Below, piece after piece: positions 57,754-64,000 of a DNA stretch of 64,000 nt (position 1 is the stretch's first letter; each line of letters begins with the position of its first letter). The stretch covers positions 4,004,001 through 4,068,000 of the forward strand of contig NZ_CP076538.1 in the NCBI RefSeq assembly GCF_018885265.1, in the 5' to 3' direction. Origin of the DNA: Amycolatopsis aidingensis. GTDB lineage: Bacteria; Actinomycetota; Actinomycetes; Mycobacteriales; Pseudonocardiaceae. The position numbers were made by a program, and so were the translations under genes. Below the pieces are notes generated by a model. The model was given only the letters and a program-made list of their open reading frames with translations, made no database searches and was not told where the DNA came from.

Positions 57754-58488
57754 TCAGTCGGCCCGCAGGACGAAGAACAGGAAGCTCGGGGCGGTCGCGA
57801 GCAGGTGGTAGTCCTCGGGGAACAGCTCGCGCGCGGCAGGCACCGGCTGGGGCTCGCTGAGCACGGAGATCCGGAAGCCCGCCGCGGTGAAGGCGTCGGT
57901 CATCGCGTGCAGCGGCCGGTTCCAGCAGGTCACCCGCGCGGTCTGGCCGGCCATGGTCCATTCCTCGGTCGACTCGTAGGTCGCGAAGTGGTCGGGCCTG
58001 CGCCCGGCCATGCGCGCGATGACGTACTCGGCCGTGGGATGACCGACCGAGGCGATGAGCCTGCCGCCCGCCCGCAGCACGCGCCGCAGCTCGGCGAGTG
58101 CCGGTCCCCAGTCCCGCAGGTAGTGCAGCACCAGGGACGCGATGACGTCGTCGAACGAATCGTCGGGGAAGGGCAACGGGCCGGCCAGGTCGGCGACCCG
58201 CAGGTCCGCCTCGGCACCGAGCCGCCGCCGGGCCTGCTCCAGCATCCCGGCGCTCGCATCGACCCCGGTCACGATGGCGCCCCGGTCACGCAGTGCCGCG
58301 AACAACGGACCCGATCCGCAGCCCGCGTCGAGGATCCGCCTGCCGGTCACCTCCCCGGCCAGCGCCAGGGTCGCGGGCCGCTCGTAGTAGGCGTTGTTCA
58401 GGCTGCTCTCGTTCTCGGCCGAGTACGCCGCGGCGAAGCCGTCATACAGGGCACTGCTTTCCGGCACCCGAGTCACGGAATCCACCAT
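57754..58488 (-). CDS. class I SAM-dependent methyltransferase
   Basis: 244-residue Methyltransf_11-type protein. SAM loop ILDAGCGSGPLFAAL, VTGVDASAGMLEQA, acidic VADLAGPLPFPDDSFD and the post-motif LRAGGRLIASVGHP are visible. The C-terminal part is variable, so the acceptor is unknown. Convergent with the IclR gene (18 bases), divergent from nothing; followed upstream by a membrane protein gene in the same direction, 31 bases away. Confidence 0.9.
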   Translation of the reverse strand: MVDSVTRVPESSALYDGFAAAYSAENESSLNNAYYERPATLALAGEVTGRRILDAGCGSGPLFAALRDRGAIVTGVDASAGMLEQARRRLGAEADLRVADLAGPLPFPDDSFDDVIASLVLHYLRDWGPALAELRRVLRAGGRLIASVGHPTAEYVIARMAGRRPDHFATYESTEEWTMAGQTARVTCWNRPLHAMTDAFTAAGFRISVLSEPQPVPAARELFPEDYHLLATAPSFLFFVLRAD

Positions 58489-58519
58489 GGCACAGCCCGC
58501 TCACGTCCCGCTTCCGCGC

Positions 58520-58987
58520 TCAGCGCCGCTCGGGCGCGTACGGCACGCCGAGTGCCCGCGCGCGCAACGCCACGCAGGCCATCTCGCCGAGCAGGCTGAT
58601 CCCGATCAGCAGCGGCAGCGGCCGGGCATCGGGATTCATCCCGCACTGCTCGGCCAGCAGCCCGATCCCGCTGTTGACCACGATGGACACCACCCAGACC
58701 AGTACGGTCCAGCCGGTGTAGCGCTGCCACAGCACCCCGTCCCTGCGGAACAACCGCACCGTCCGGCCGCGCAGGTACCCCACCCCGCAGCCGGCCAGCC
58801 CGCCGATGCCGAGCCACAGCACATCGGTGCCGGTCACCGCCACCTCGCGCAGGCCGAACCCGCCGATCCCGAGCAGCACCAGCGGCAGCACGAAGACCTC
58901 GCGCGCGGTCAACGGCTCGCCGAGAAACCGCCGCACGATGGCGAATCCCACGACCACGACCAGCACGACCACCAGCCAGGCACTCAT
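58520..58987 (-). CDS. four-helix membrane protein (DUF1453/CcdC-like)
   Basis: 155-residue integral membrane protein with helices at about 4-21, 35-52, 62-78, 95-112 and 128-146. The pattern PLTAREVFVLPLVLLGIGG, GCGVGYLRGRTVRL and the middle VWVVSIVVNSGIG resembles DUF1453/CcdC-type proteins; function unknown. ATG 58987 with GGGGTGG. Divergent from a TetR gene, with two operator-like palindromes in the 65-base gap, so it is likely the regulated target. Confidence 0.8.
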   Translation of the reverse strand: MSAWLVVVLVVVVGFAIVRRFLGEPLTAREVFVLPLVLLGIGGFGLREVAVTGTDVLWLGIGGLAGCGVGYLRGRTVRLFRRDGVLWQRYTGWTVLVWVVSIVVNSGIGLLAEQCGMNPDARPLPLLIGISLLGEMACVALRARALGVPYAPERR

Positions 58988-58998
58988 CAGGCCACCCC

Positions 58999-59042
58999 TT
59001 ATGTAGCACGTATGTGCCACATAAACTAGCATGACTATGCTA
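58999..59042. promoter_or_regulatory. paired operator palindromes between membrane protein gene and tetR
   Basis: TTATGTAGCAC (58999-59009) and GTGCCACATAA (59014-59024) form an 11-base inverted repeat with one mismatch. TAGCAT (59027-59032) and ATGCTA (59037-59042) form a second. The -10-like TATAAA (59041-59046) of the TetR gene touches it. Typical self-regulating TetR arrangement. Confidence 0.75.
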
Positions 59043-59052
59043 TAAAAGCCGC

Positions 59053-59679
59053 ATGCCCAAGGTGGTCGATCCCGCCGCCCGCAGGCGGGCGGTGGCCGAG
59101 GCGGTGTTCCGGGTGATCCAGCGCGAGGGCCTGGCGCGCGCCTCGCTGCGCAATGTCGCCACCGAGGCGGGACTGGCCATCGGGTCGGTCCGGCACTACT
59201 TCGGCAGCCACGACGAGCTGATCGGCTTCGCGCTGCGTGCGCTCAGCGAGAATGTCCGGACCAGGGTGCTGCGGCATGCGGAGCGGCTGCTCGCCACGGA
59301 CTCCGGGGTGGACCGCAGGGCACTGACCGTGGAACTACTGGCCGAGCTGCTCCCGCTGGACGAACGGCGGCGGCAGGAGTCGGTGGTCTGGCTCGCCTTC
59401 CTCACCGAGGCGCGGACCGACCCACGGCTGCGGCAGTACACCCGCGAGCTGCACCAGACGCAGCGTGCCCTGGTCCGGCGGGTACTGCTGGAGGCGCGCA
59501 GGCTGAACCGGGTCGCCGACTGGCTGGACATCGGCCTGGAGACCGAGCGGCTGTGCGCCCTGCTGGACGGGCTGACCGTCACCGCCACCCTGCAACCCGA
59601 GCTGACCGACCGGGAGACCACCCTCGCGGTGCTGCGCAGGCACGTCGAGACCCTGGCCGCCACCGGAGCCTACGAGTAG
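59053..59679 (+). CDS. TetR-family regulator (BetI-like C domain)
   Basis: 208-residue TetR protein: HTH at about 8-55 (GLARASLRNVATEAGLAIGS, VRHYFGSHDELIGFAL), C-terminal TetR_C_6-like domain (LLPLDERRRQESVVWLAFLT, EARTDPRLRQYTRE). ATG 59053 lies only 11 bases from the -10-like box, so the mRNA may be leaderless. Likely represses the divergent membrane protein gene and itself. Confidence 0.9.
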   Translation: MPKVVDPAARRRAVAEAVFRVIQREGLARASLRNVATEAGLAIGSVRHYFGSHDELIGFALRALSENVRTRVLRHAERLLATDSGVDRRALTVELLAELLPLDERRRQESVVWLAFLTEARTDPRLRQYTRELHQTQRALVRRVLLEARRLNRVADWLDIGLETERLCALLDGLTVTATLQPELTDRETTLAVLRRHVETLAATGAYE

Positions 59680-59933
59680 CCGGACGCCGGGTCCCTTCGC
59701 GCGGGCGAAAAGGGTGTCCGGTACCTTTTGCCGGTCGCGGTCGGTACCGGCGGGCGGCGCTCCCCCGCCGCCCGCGTCAACGTCCCCTCAAGGACGCGCG
59801 GACGGGCGTCAACGCCGCGTGAGCCCGTGCCATGGCAGGCCGCGGCGGACGCATGCTTGGTCCGGGACACCGAGGTGGCCCCGGACACCCCAGATACGGC
59901 ACAGACTTCCGAATCGAAAGTGAGTACGGGTCG

Positions 59934-60104
59934 ATGAGTCCCCTGGTATGGGCGATCCTGCTGGTCGGCGTTTTCGTGGTCATCGCGCTGGGCCTGCGCA
60001 CCGTGCAACGCGGCGCCGCGGCCCGGCCGGAGCCGGAAGCCGAACCCGCCGGGTTCGCCGAGACCGCAGCGGTGCCGGAGACCGCCCCGGTCGCCTCCCG
60101 CTGA
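59934..60104 (+). CDS. small single-helix membrane protein
   Basis: 56 residues: MSPLVWAILLVGVFVVIALG as one membrane helix, then a basic stop-transfer (LRTVQRG) and an acidic/Ala/Pro tail (AARPEPEAEPAGFAETAAVP). No recognised family and no strong ribosome site (ACGGG 5 bases before ATG 59934). The 254 bases between it and the TetR gene hold no other gene. Plausible but not certain. Confidence 0.45.
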   Translation: MSPLVWAILLVGVFVVIALGLRTVQRGAAARPEPEAEPAGFAETAAVPETAPVASR

Positions 60105-60192
60105 GGCGGGTCAAGAAGGCACGTCCGGCACGCCGACCGAGGAACGCAGGCAGCGCCACTCGGTCTCGCCGAGTGGCCGGCCCGGACAGCCG

Positions 60193-61251
60193 TCAACGTG
60201 CCGGTCCCGGTGCGGGGATCATGCCGCCGTCGGCCGCCAGCGACTCGTACCGGCGCGCGACAGCGCCGAAGGCGGCCTTGGGCGTCCAGTGCTCCGCGCC
60301 ATCGGGGCCTTGGCCGCCCGGCCGGGTGATCTTGACGATGCCGAAACTGGCCAGATCAGTGTCCGTGGCACGGTCGGCCGTGTGTACCAGTGTCGGCTCG
60401 CTGAAGGCGAACACGAACGTGCCGTGCACGCCTGCCGATGCCAGCGCGTCGATCGAACCGGTCAGGTAGTCGGCCTGGACCTGCTCGTCGCGGGCCACCT
60501 CGGTGGTGATGCTCGGCGGATCGGTGCGGTGGTCGAGGATGTCGTATCCGGACGCGCCCCGATCGGCCGCACCGCGGTAGGCGCAGCAGCCGAACTCGGT
60601 GATCAGCACGGGCTTGCCGCCCTCGACATGCCGCCGGACCTGATCGACGTAGACCGGGGCGTTGCGCTCGTCGCGGTAGGTGTCCAGGCCGACATAGTCG
60701 AACCGGGACCAGTCGACCGACTCCCAATCGCCCGCACCATAGGTGATGGGGCCGTCGAAGGTGGCGCGGACGGCGGTGGCCAAGCGGCCGAGCAGCCCGT
60801 CGAGGGCGCGGTCGAACGTGGACTTCCGCCTGCCGATCAGCCGCGGGAGCCGCCGGCCGCGGTGGTCGAACGAGCGTCCCGGCACGATGCCGCGGCTGGT
60901 GAGGGTCAGCTCGCAGCCGAGGTTGATGCCGACGCGCCCGTGCTGGGAGCGCAGGCGCTCAGCTGCCGGACCCAGCTCACGTAGCGCGGCCTCGATCGCG
61001 TTGGGCCGGGCCTCGATGAGCCGGGGCTGAAGCCAGGCGAACAGGCCCAGCTCGGCGGCGATGGTCCCCGCCTCGACCAGCCGCGCAGGCTCGGTGGCCA
61101 TGATGGAGACCGCGTTGCACGACAGGTCATCCCTGATGGCGGTCATATCCCGGCGCACGTCGGAGGGGCGCCAATGGGGGCGGGAGTGGAAGTCCTTGGC
61201 ATAGCGGACACCGGCGTCGTAGCAGACGCCTCGGACGGGAAGGACGGTCAA
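60193..61251 (-). CDS. glycoside-hydrolase-like TIM-barrel protein (labelled abortive infection protein)
   Basis: 352-residue protein with a (beta/alpha)8 layout: VRGVCYDAG at the start, IRDDLSCNAVSIM, GINLGCELTLTSRGIVPGR (first possible catalytic Glu), YVGLDTYRDERN, PVLITEFGCCAYRGAADRG (second Glu, nucleophile position) and GTFVFAFSEP. The two Glu fit a retaining GH clan A active site. I recall similar Streptomyces proteins annotated as abortive phage infection proteins, a label of unclear basis. Not in an operon with the sugar genes: a 142-base gap with a short hairpin (61317-61334) separates them. Confidence 0.75.
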   Translation of the reverse strand: MTVLPVRGVCYDAGVRYAKDFHSRPHWRPSDVRRDMTAIRDDLSCNAVSIMATEPARLVEAGTIAAELGLFAWLQPRLIEARPNAIEAALRELGPAAERLRSQHGRVGINLGCELTLTSRGIVPGRSFDHRGRRLPRLIGRRKSTFDRALDGLLGRLATAVRATFDGPITYGAGDWESVDWSRFDYVGLDTYRDERNAPVYVDQVRRHVEGGKPVLITEFGCCAYRGAADRGASGYDILDHRTDPPSITTEVARDEQVQADYLTGSIDALASAGVHGTFVFAFSEPTLVHTADRATDTDLASFGIVKITRPGGQGPDGAEHWTPKAAFGAVARRYESLAADGGMIPAPGPAR

Positions 61252-61393
61252 CGGGAGAACCTCTCGGTGGTGGCCTGCCAGCTACACCGGGCAACGCAAC
61301 CACCAACCGGCAGGTTCCCTGGCCCGTACCAGGGCAGGAGCCGGTGGTCCGGCCCGCCTTCCGCAGCCGGGCACGTACCGTATCGTCCAGGAT

Positions 61394-62389
61394 CTAGTAT
61401 CCGATGCCGACCGAGGAACGCAGACGGGCGTAGGCAGCCGCGTCCGCGCCGATCGCGTCCAGCCCGGACAGTGCCGCGCCGAACACCGGTGGCAGTGCGG
61501 TCACCCTGACCGAGGCACGCGGAGCCACCTTGAGGCAGCGCCGTTCGATCTCGCCGATCACGGCGCCGTCCACCCCGGTCAGCACTCCCCCGCCGAGCAC
61601 AACGGCCGGCGCGCCGGTGGTCATGTCCAGCTTGCGCAGGCTGACCGTGACCAGCAGGCCGACCTCCTCGATCAGCCGGTCCACCACCTGCTGCGCCACC
61701 GCGTCCCCCGCGGCCGCGACCCGGAACAGCAGCGGGCACAGCTCGTGCATCGCGCTCGCGGGCAGCTGCCGGAAATGCCTGCGCTCCACCACCTCACGCG
61801 CGGAAGCCAGGCCGAAATGGCGCAGCACGGCCGGCAACAGCGCGGTCCGCGGGCCCCTGCCGTCCTCGGCCCGCACCGCCCACCACAGCGCCTCCTCGCC
61901 GAGCTGCATACCGCCGCCCCAGTCGCCGGAGATCCGGCCCAGCGCGGGAAACCGGTGGGTCCGGCCGTCCGCGCCCACCCCCACGCAGTTGATCCCCGCC
62001 CCGCACACCACGGCCACCCCGATCCCGTCCGGCGTGCCCGCGCGCAGCAGCGCGAAGGTGTCGTTGCCCACCCGCACCGAGCCCGACCAGCCACGCCCGG
62101 CCAGTGCCTCCCGCAGTGTGTCCTCCTCCTGCGGCAGGTCCAGCCCGGCGAGATAGGCGGAGGTGTGCACGCCGAACGGGCGGCCCGCTGGCAGGCCCGC
62201 CGCGGCGAAGGCGTCCAGCACCAGTCCCTCGAACACCTCCAGTGCCCGCGGCACCCCGACCGCCTGCGGGGAGGCTCCTGGCCCGCGGGAGCGGCCCAGC
62301 ACCACCCCCGCGGTGCTCATCAGCAGCACGTCGGTCTTGCTGTTGCCACCGTCGATCGCGATGACCACCTCACCGCCGGTACCGTTCAC
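61394..62389 (-). CDS. N-acetylglucosamine kinase-like, BadF/BadG/ROK ATPase
   Basis: 331-residue sugar kinase of the BadF/BadG/BcrA/BcrD ATPase family. Phosphate-1 loop VVIAIDGGNSKTDVLL, phosphate-2 GVAVVCGAGINCVG, GRISGDWGGGMQLGEEALWW and adenosine loop PAVVLGGGVLTG are all present. Typical substrate is GlcNAc or a glucosamine-type sugar. GTG 62389 overlaps the GH4 stop by 4 bases; ATG 62401 is an alternative. Part of permease-GH4-kinase operon. Confidence 0.88.
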   Translation of the reverse strand: MNGTGGEVVIAIDGGNSKTDVLLMSTAGVVLGRSRGPGASPQAVGVPRALEVFEGLVLDAFAAAGLPAGRPFGVHTSAYLAGLDLPQEEDTLREALAGRGWSGSVRVGNDTFALLRAGTPDGIGVAVVCGAGINCVGVGADGRTHRFPALGRISGDWGGGMQLGEEALWWAVRAEDGRGPRTALLPAVLRHFGLASAREVVERRHFRQLPASAMHELCPLLFRVAAAGDAVAQQVVDRLIEEVGLLVTVSLRKLDMTTGAPAVVLGGGVLTGVDGAVIGEIERRCLKVAPRASVRVTALPPVFGAALSGLDAIGADAAAYARLRSSVGIGY

Positions 62390-63666
62390 CGGCGGGCCCA
62401 TGGCAGGTAGGGCGCGTTCAGCCGCACCAGCTCGTCGGCAAGGGTGTCGGCGTACTCGTACTGGCCGACGAGCGGATGTGCCAGCAGCGCGTCCGCCACC
62501 CGGTCCCTGCCGCCGTGCAGCGCGGCTGCCAGCGCCAGCTGCTCGTACGAGGTGACCTGGGAGATCAGCCCGGAAAGCAGCGGCGGAACCGGCCGCGCCG
62601 GCAGCGGCCTGGCACCTGATCCGTCCACAGTGGCCGGAACCTCGATCACCGCATCCGCGGGCAGGAACGGCAGGGTCTGCCCGTTGCGCACGTTCACCAC
62701 ATGTTCCTCGGCCGGCCCGCCTCCGGTGAGGGCATGCACCAGCTGCACGGCGGCCTCGGAGTAGTACGCCCCGCCCCGCTGCGCCAGCTGCGCCGGCTTG
62801 TGTACCACGGTGGGGTCGGCGTACAGCTTCAGCAGCTCCGCCTCCACCTCGCCGACCACCTCGGCCCGCGGGCGCTCGGTACGTTGCGCGCGCACCACCT
62901 CGTCGTGCGCGTAGAAGTACTTCAGGTAGTACGAGGGGACCATGCCCAGCCTGCGCAGCCACGGCAGCGGGGTCCCGACATGCTCGGCGAGCCGCGGCCC
63001 GTGCTCGGCGAGCAGTTCGGGCAACCGGTCGGTGACACCCTCCTCGCCCGCCACCAGTACGGCGCGTTCCCAGCTGAGGTGGTTCAGCCCGACGTGCTCC
63101 AGCCGCACCGCACCGGTGTCCACCGCCAGCAGCTCAGCGAACAGCCGTTGCAGCCCGATCGCCACATTGCACAACCCGACCGCGCGATGCCCCTCGTCCA
63201 GCAGTGCCCTGGTGACGATGCCGACCGGGTTGGTGAAGTTCACCAGCCAGGCGCCCTCGCCCGCCACCTCGCGGACCCGGCGCGCGATGTCCAGCACCAC
63301 CGGCACCGTGCGCAGCGCCTTGGCCAGCCCGCCAGCGCCGGTGGTCTCCTGCCCTACGCAGCCGCAGTCCAGCGGGAAGGTCTCATCGGAATGCCGGGCC
63401 ACCTGACCGCCGACGCGCAGCTGCAGCAGCACGGCCAGCGCCCCCTCGGCGCCCTCGGCCAGGCTGGTGGTGGTCCGGATCCGCGCCGGGTGACCGGCAT
63501 GCGCGAGCAGCCGGGCGCAGCAGGAGCCGACCGTGGCCAGCCGGTCGGTGTCCGGATCAACCAGTACGATCTCGCCGACGTCCACACTGGACCGTCCGGT
63601 GGCGATACCGTCCACCAGCTCGGGTGTGTAGGTGGATCCCCCGCCGACCACCGTGAGCTTGCTCAA
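62386..63666 (-). CDS. GH4 family 6-phospho-beta-glucosidase
   Basis: 426-residue NAD+/metal-dependent glycosidase acting on 6-phosphorylated beta-glycosides. NAD loop LTVVGGGSTYTPELVDGI, VGQETTGAGGLAKALRT, NFTNPVGIVTRAL, metal Cys in GLCNVAIG and His in GLNHLSWERA are visible. TTG 63666 overlaps the permease stop (TTGA); no better start exists downstream before the NAD loop. Its substrates are normally phosphorylated by PTS import, but here the neighbour is an ABC permease and a separate kinase. The segment LDCGCVGQE has two extra Cys. Confidence 0.9.
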   Translation of the reverse strand: MSKLTVVGGGSTYTPELVDGIATGRSSVDVGEIVLVDPDTDRLATVGSCCARLLAHAGHPARIRTTTSLAEGAEGALAVLLQLRVGGQVARHSDETFPLDCGCVGQETTGAGGLAKALRTVPVVLDIARRVREVAGEGAWLVNFTNPVGIVTRALLDEGHRAVGLCNVAIGLQRLFAELLAVDTGAVRLEHVGLNHLSWERAVLVAGEEGVTDRLPELLAEHGPRLAEHVGTPLPWLRRLGMVPSYYLKYFYAHDEVVRAQRTERPRAEVVGEVEAELLKLYADPTVVHKPAQLAQRGGAYYSEAAVQLVHALTGGGPAEEHVVNVRNGQTLPFLPADAVIEVPATVDGSGARPLPARPVPPLLSGLISQVTSYEQLALAAALHGGRDRVADALLAHPLVGQYEYADTLADELVRLNAPYLPWARR

Positions 63667-64000
63667 CCTTTGACTCCCGTGAAGGTGATACCGCGCACGA
63701 AGGACTTCTGCGCGAAGACGAACAGGACGATCACCGGCGCCATCACCAGCGCGGTGGCCGCCATGGTCAGGTTCCATTCCACGTGGTGCATGCCGCGGAA
63801 GGAGGCCAGTGCCAGGGACAGCGTCCAGCTGTCCCGGTTCTCGCCGGTGAACAGCAGCGGCCCGAAGTAGTCGTTCCAGGTGAACAGGAAGCAGAACATC
63901 CCGGTGGCCACGATCCCCGGCTTGGCCATCGGAATGACCACCCTGGTCACCACCTGGAACTGGTTGCAGCCGTCGATCCTGGCCGCCTCGAGGTACTCCT
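63663..64000 (-). CDS. carbohydrate ABC transporter permease (MalG-like), partial
   Basis: C-terminal part of a sugar ABC permease; its start lies beyond the window. The EAA cytoplasmic loop that contacts the ATPase is complete: EYLEAARIDGCNQFQVVTRV followed by VIPMAKPG. Two or three membrane helices follow (VATGMFCFLFTWNDYFGPLL, ATALVMAPVIVLFVFAQKSF). First visible gene of the operon; upstream genes should encode the partner permease and solute-binding protein. Confidence 0.92.
   Translation of the reverse strand, partial: EYLEAARIDGCNQFQVVTRVVIPMAKPGIVATGMFCFLFTWNDYFGPLLFTGENRDSWTLSLALASFRGMHHVEWNLTMAATALVMAPVIVLFVFAQKSFVRGITFTGVKG

Overview
The window is high-GC actinobacterial chromosome with GTG and TTG starts, tightly overlapping genes, mycothiol- and F420-type enzymes and an ergothioneine cluster. 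Gene order repeatedly matches blocks known from Mycobacterium tuberculosis (recalled, not searched): acn-ripA-moxR1-DUF58-VWA (Rv1475c-Rv1481), pgsA-gcvH-garA-merR-DUF151-merR-gcvP (Rv1822-Rv1832), paired DUF21/CBS proteins (Rv1842c-Rv1841c) and rpmB beside a CobW-like gene (Rv0105c-Rv0106). The content and the intergenic palindromes suggest a member of the Pseudonocardiaceae (Amycolatopsis/Saccharomonospora type). I saw no rRNA, tRNA, CRISPR array, insertion sequence or prophage.

Layout. 1-0.9 kb: thioesterase and tRNA methyltransferase TrmL. 0.9-6 kb (minus): cell-envelope operon ripA-mobA-moxR-DUF58-VWA. 6-8 kb: two membrane proteins. 8-11 kb: aconitase, with a promoter that carries a likely AcnR operator. 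11-18 kb (minus): secreted tripeptidyl aminopeptidase, a Ddn-like protein and egtABCD (ergothioneine). 18-21 kb: LysR, a Glu/Leu/Phe/Val dehydrogenase and AcnR, the aconitase repressor, displaced from acn and with its own operator. 22-28 kb: two DUF21/CBS proteins, a glycosylase-like protein, a shortened substrate-binding domain protein, a DHA2 drug exporter and a frameshifted small gene. 28-35 kb: XRE regulator, a carboxylic acid reductase (CAR) split by a one-base frameshift, a convergent zinc alcohol dehydrogenase and its TetR regulator with a perfect operator palindrome. 35-43.7 kb (mostly minus): glycine cleavage genes gcvP (under a tandem glycine riboswitch) and gcvH, with GarA, two MerR regulators, a DUF151 nuclease and PgsA. 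44-47.8 kb: crotonase, alpha/beta hydrolase, CysG, ankyrin protein. 47.8-50.9 kb: zinc-sparing ribosome locus, with cysteine-free S18, S14, L33 and L28 on one strand and a COG0523 protein, L31 and L32 on the other, sharing a Zur-like box, followed by a histidine-rich protein. 50.9-59.7 kb: transporters, an F420 oxidoreductase, an MpaB-type oxygenase, the 4-hydroxy-2-oxovalerate aldolase/acetaldehyde dehydrogenase pair with an IclR regulator, a methyltransferase and TetR units. 60-64 kb (minus): TIM-barrel protein, then ABC permease-GH4-BadF kinase, a sugar operon running off the edge.

How the genes fit together. Central-carbon control recurs: AcnR on aconitase, GarA (2-oxoglutarate/glutamate flux) and glycine-sensing RNA. 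Redox buffering appears as ergothioneine genes and a mycothiol-type nitroreductase. CAR plus the alcohol dehydrogenase would turn a carboxylic acid into an alcohol if the frameshift is not real. The zinc locus would let the cell swap zinc-binding ribosomal proteins for zinc-free copies. No gap without a gene exceeds about 300 bases; the largest (38683-38982) is filled by the riboswitch. The gaps 40947-41212, 43984-44226 and 59680-59933 hold no gene I can support.
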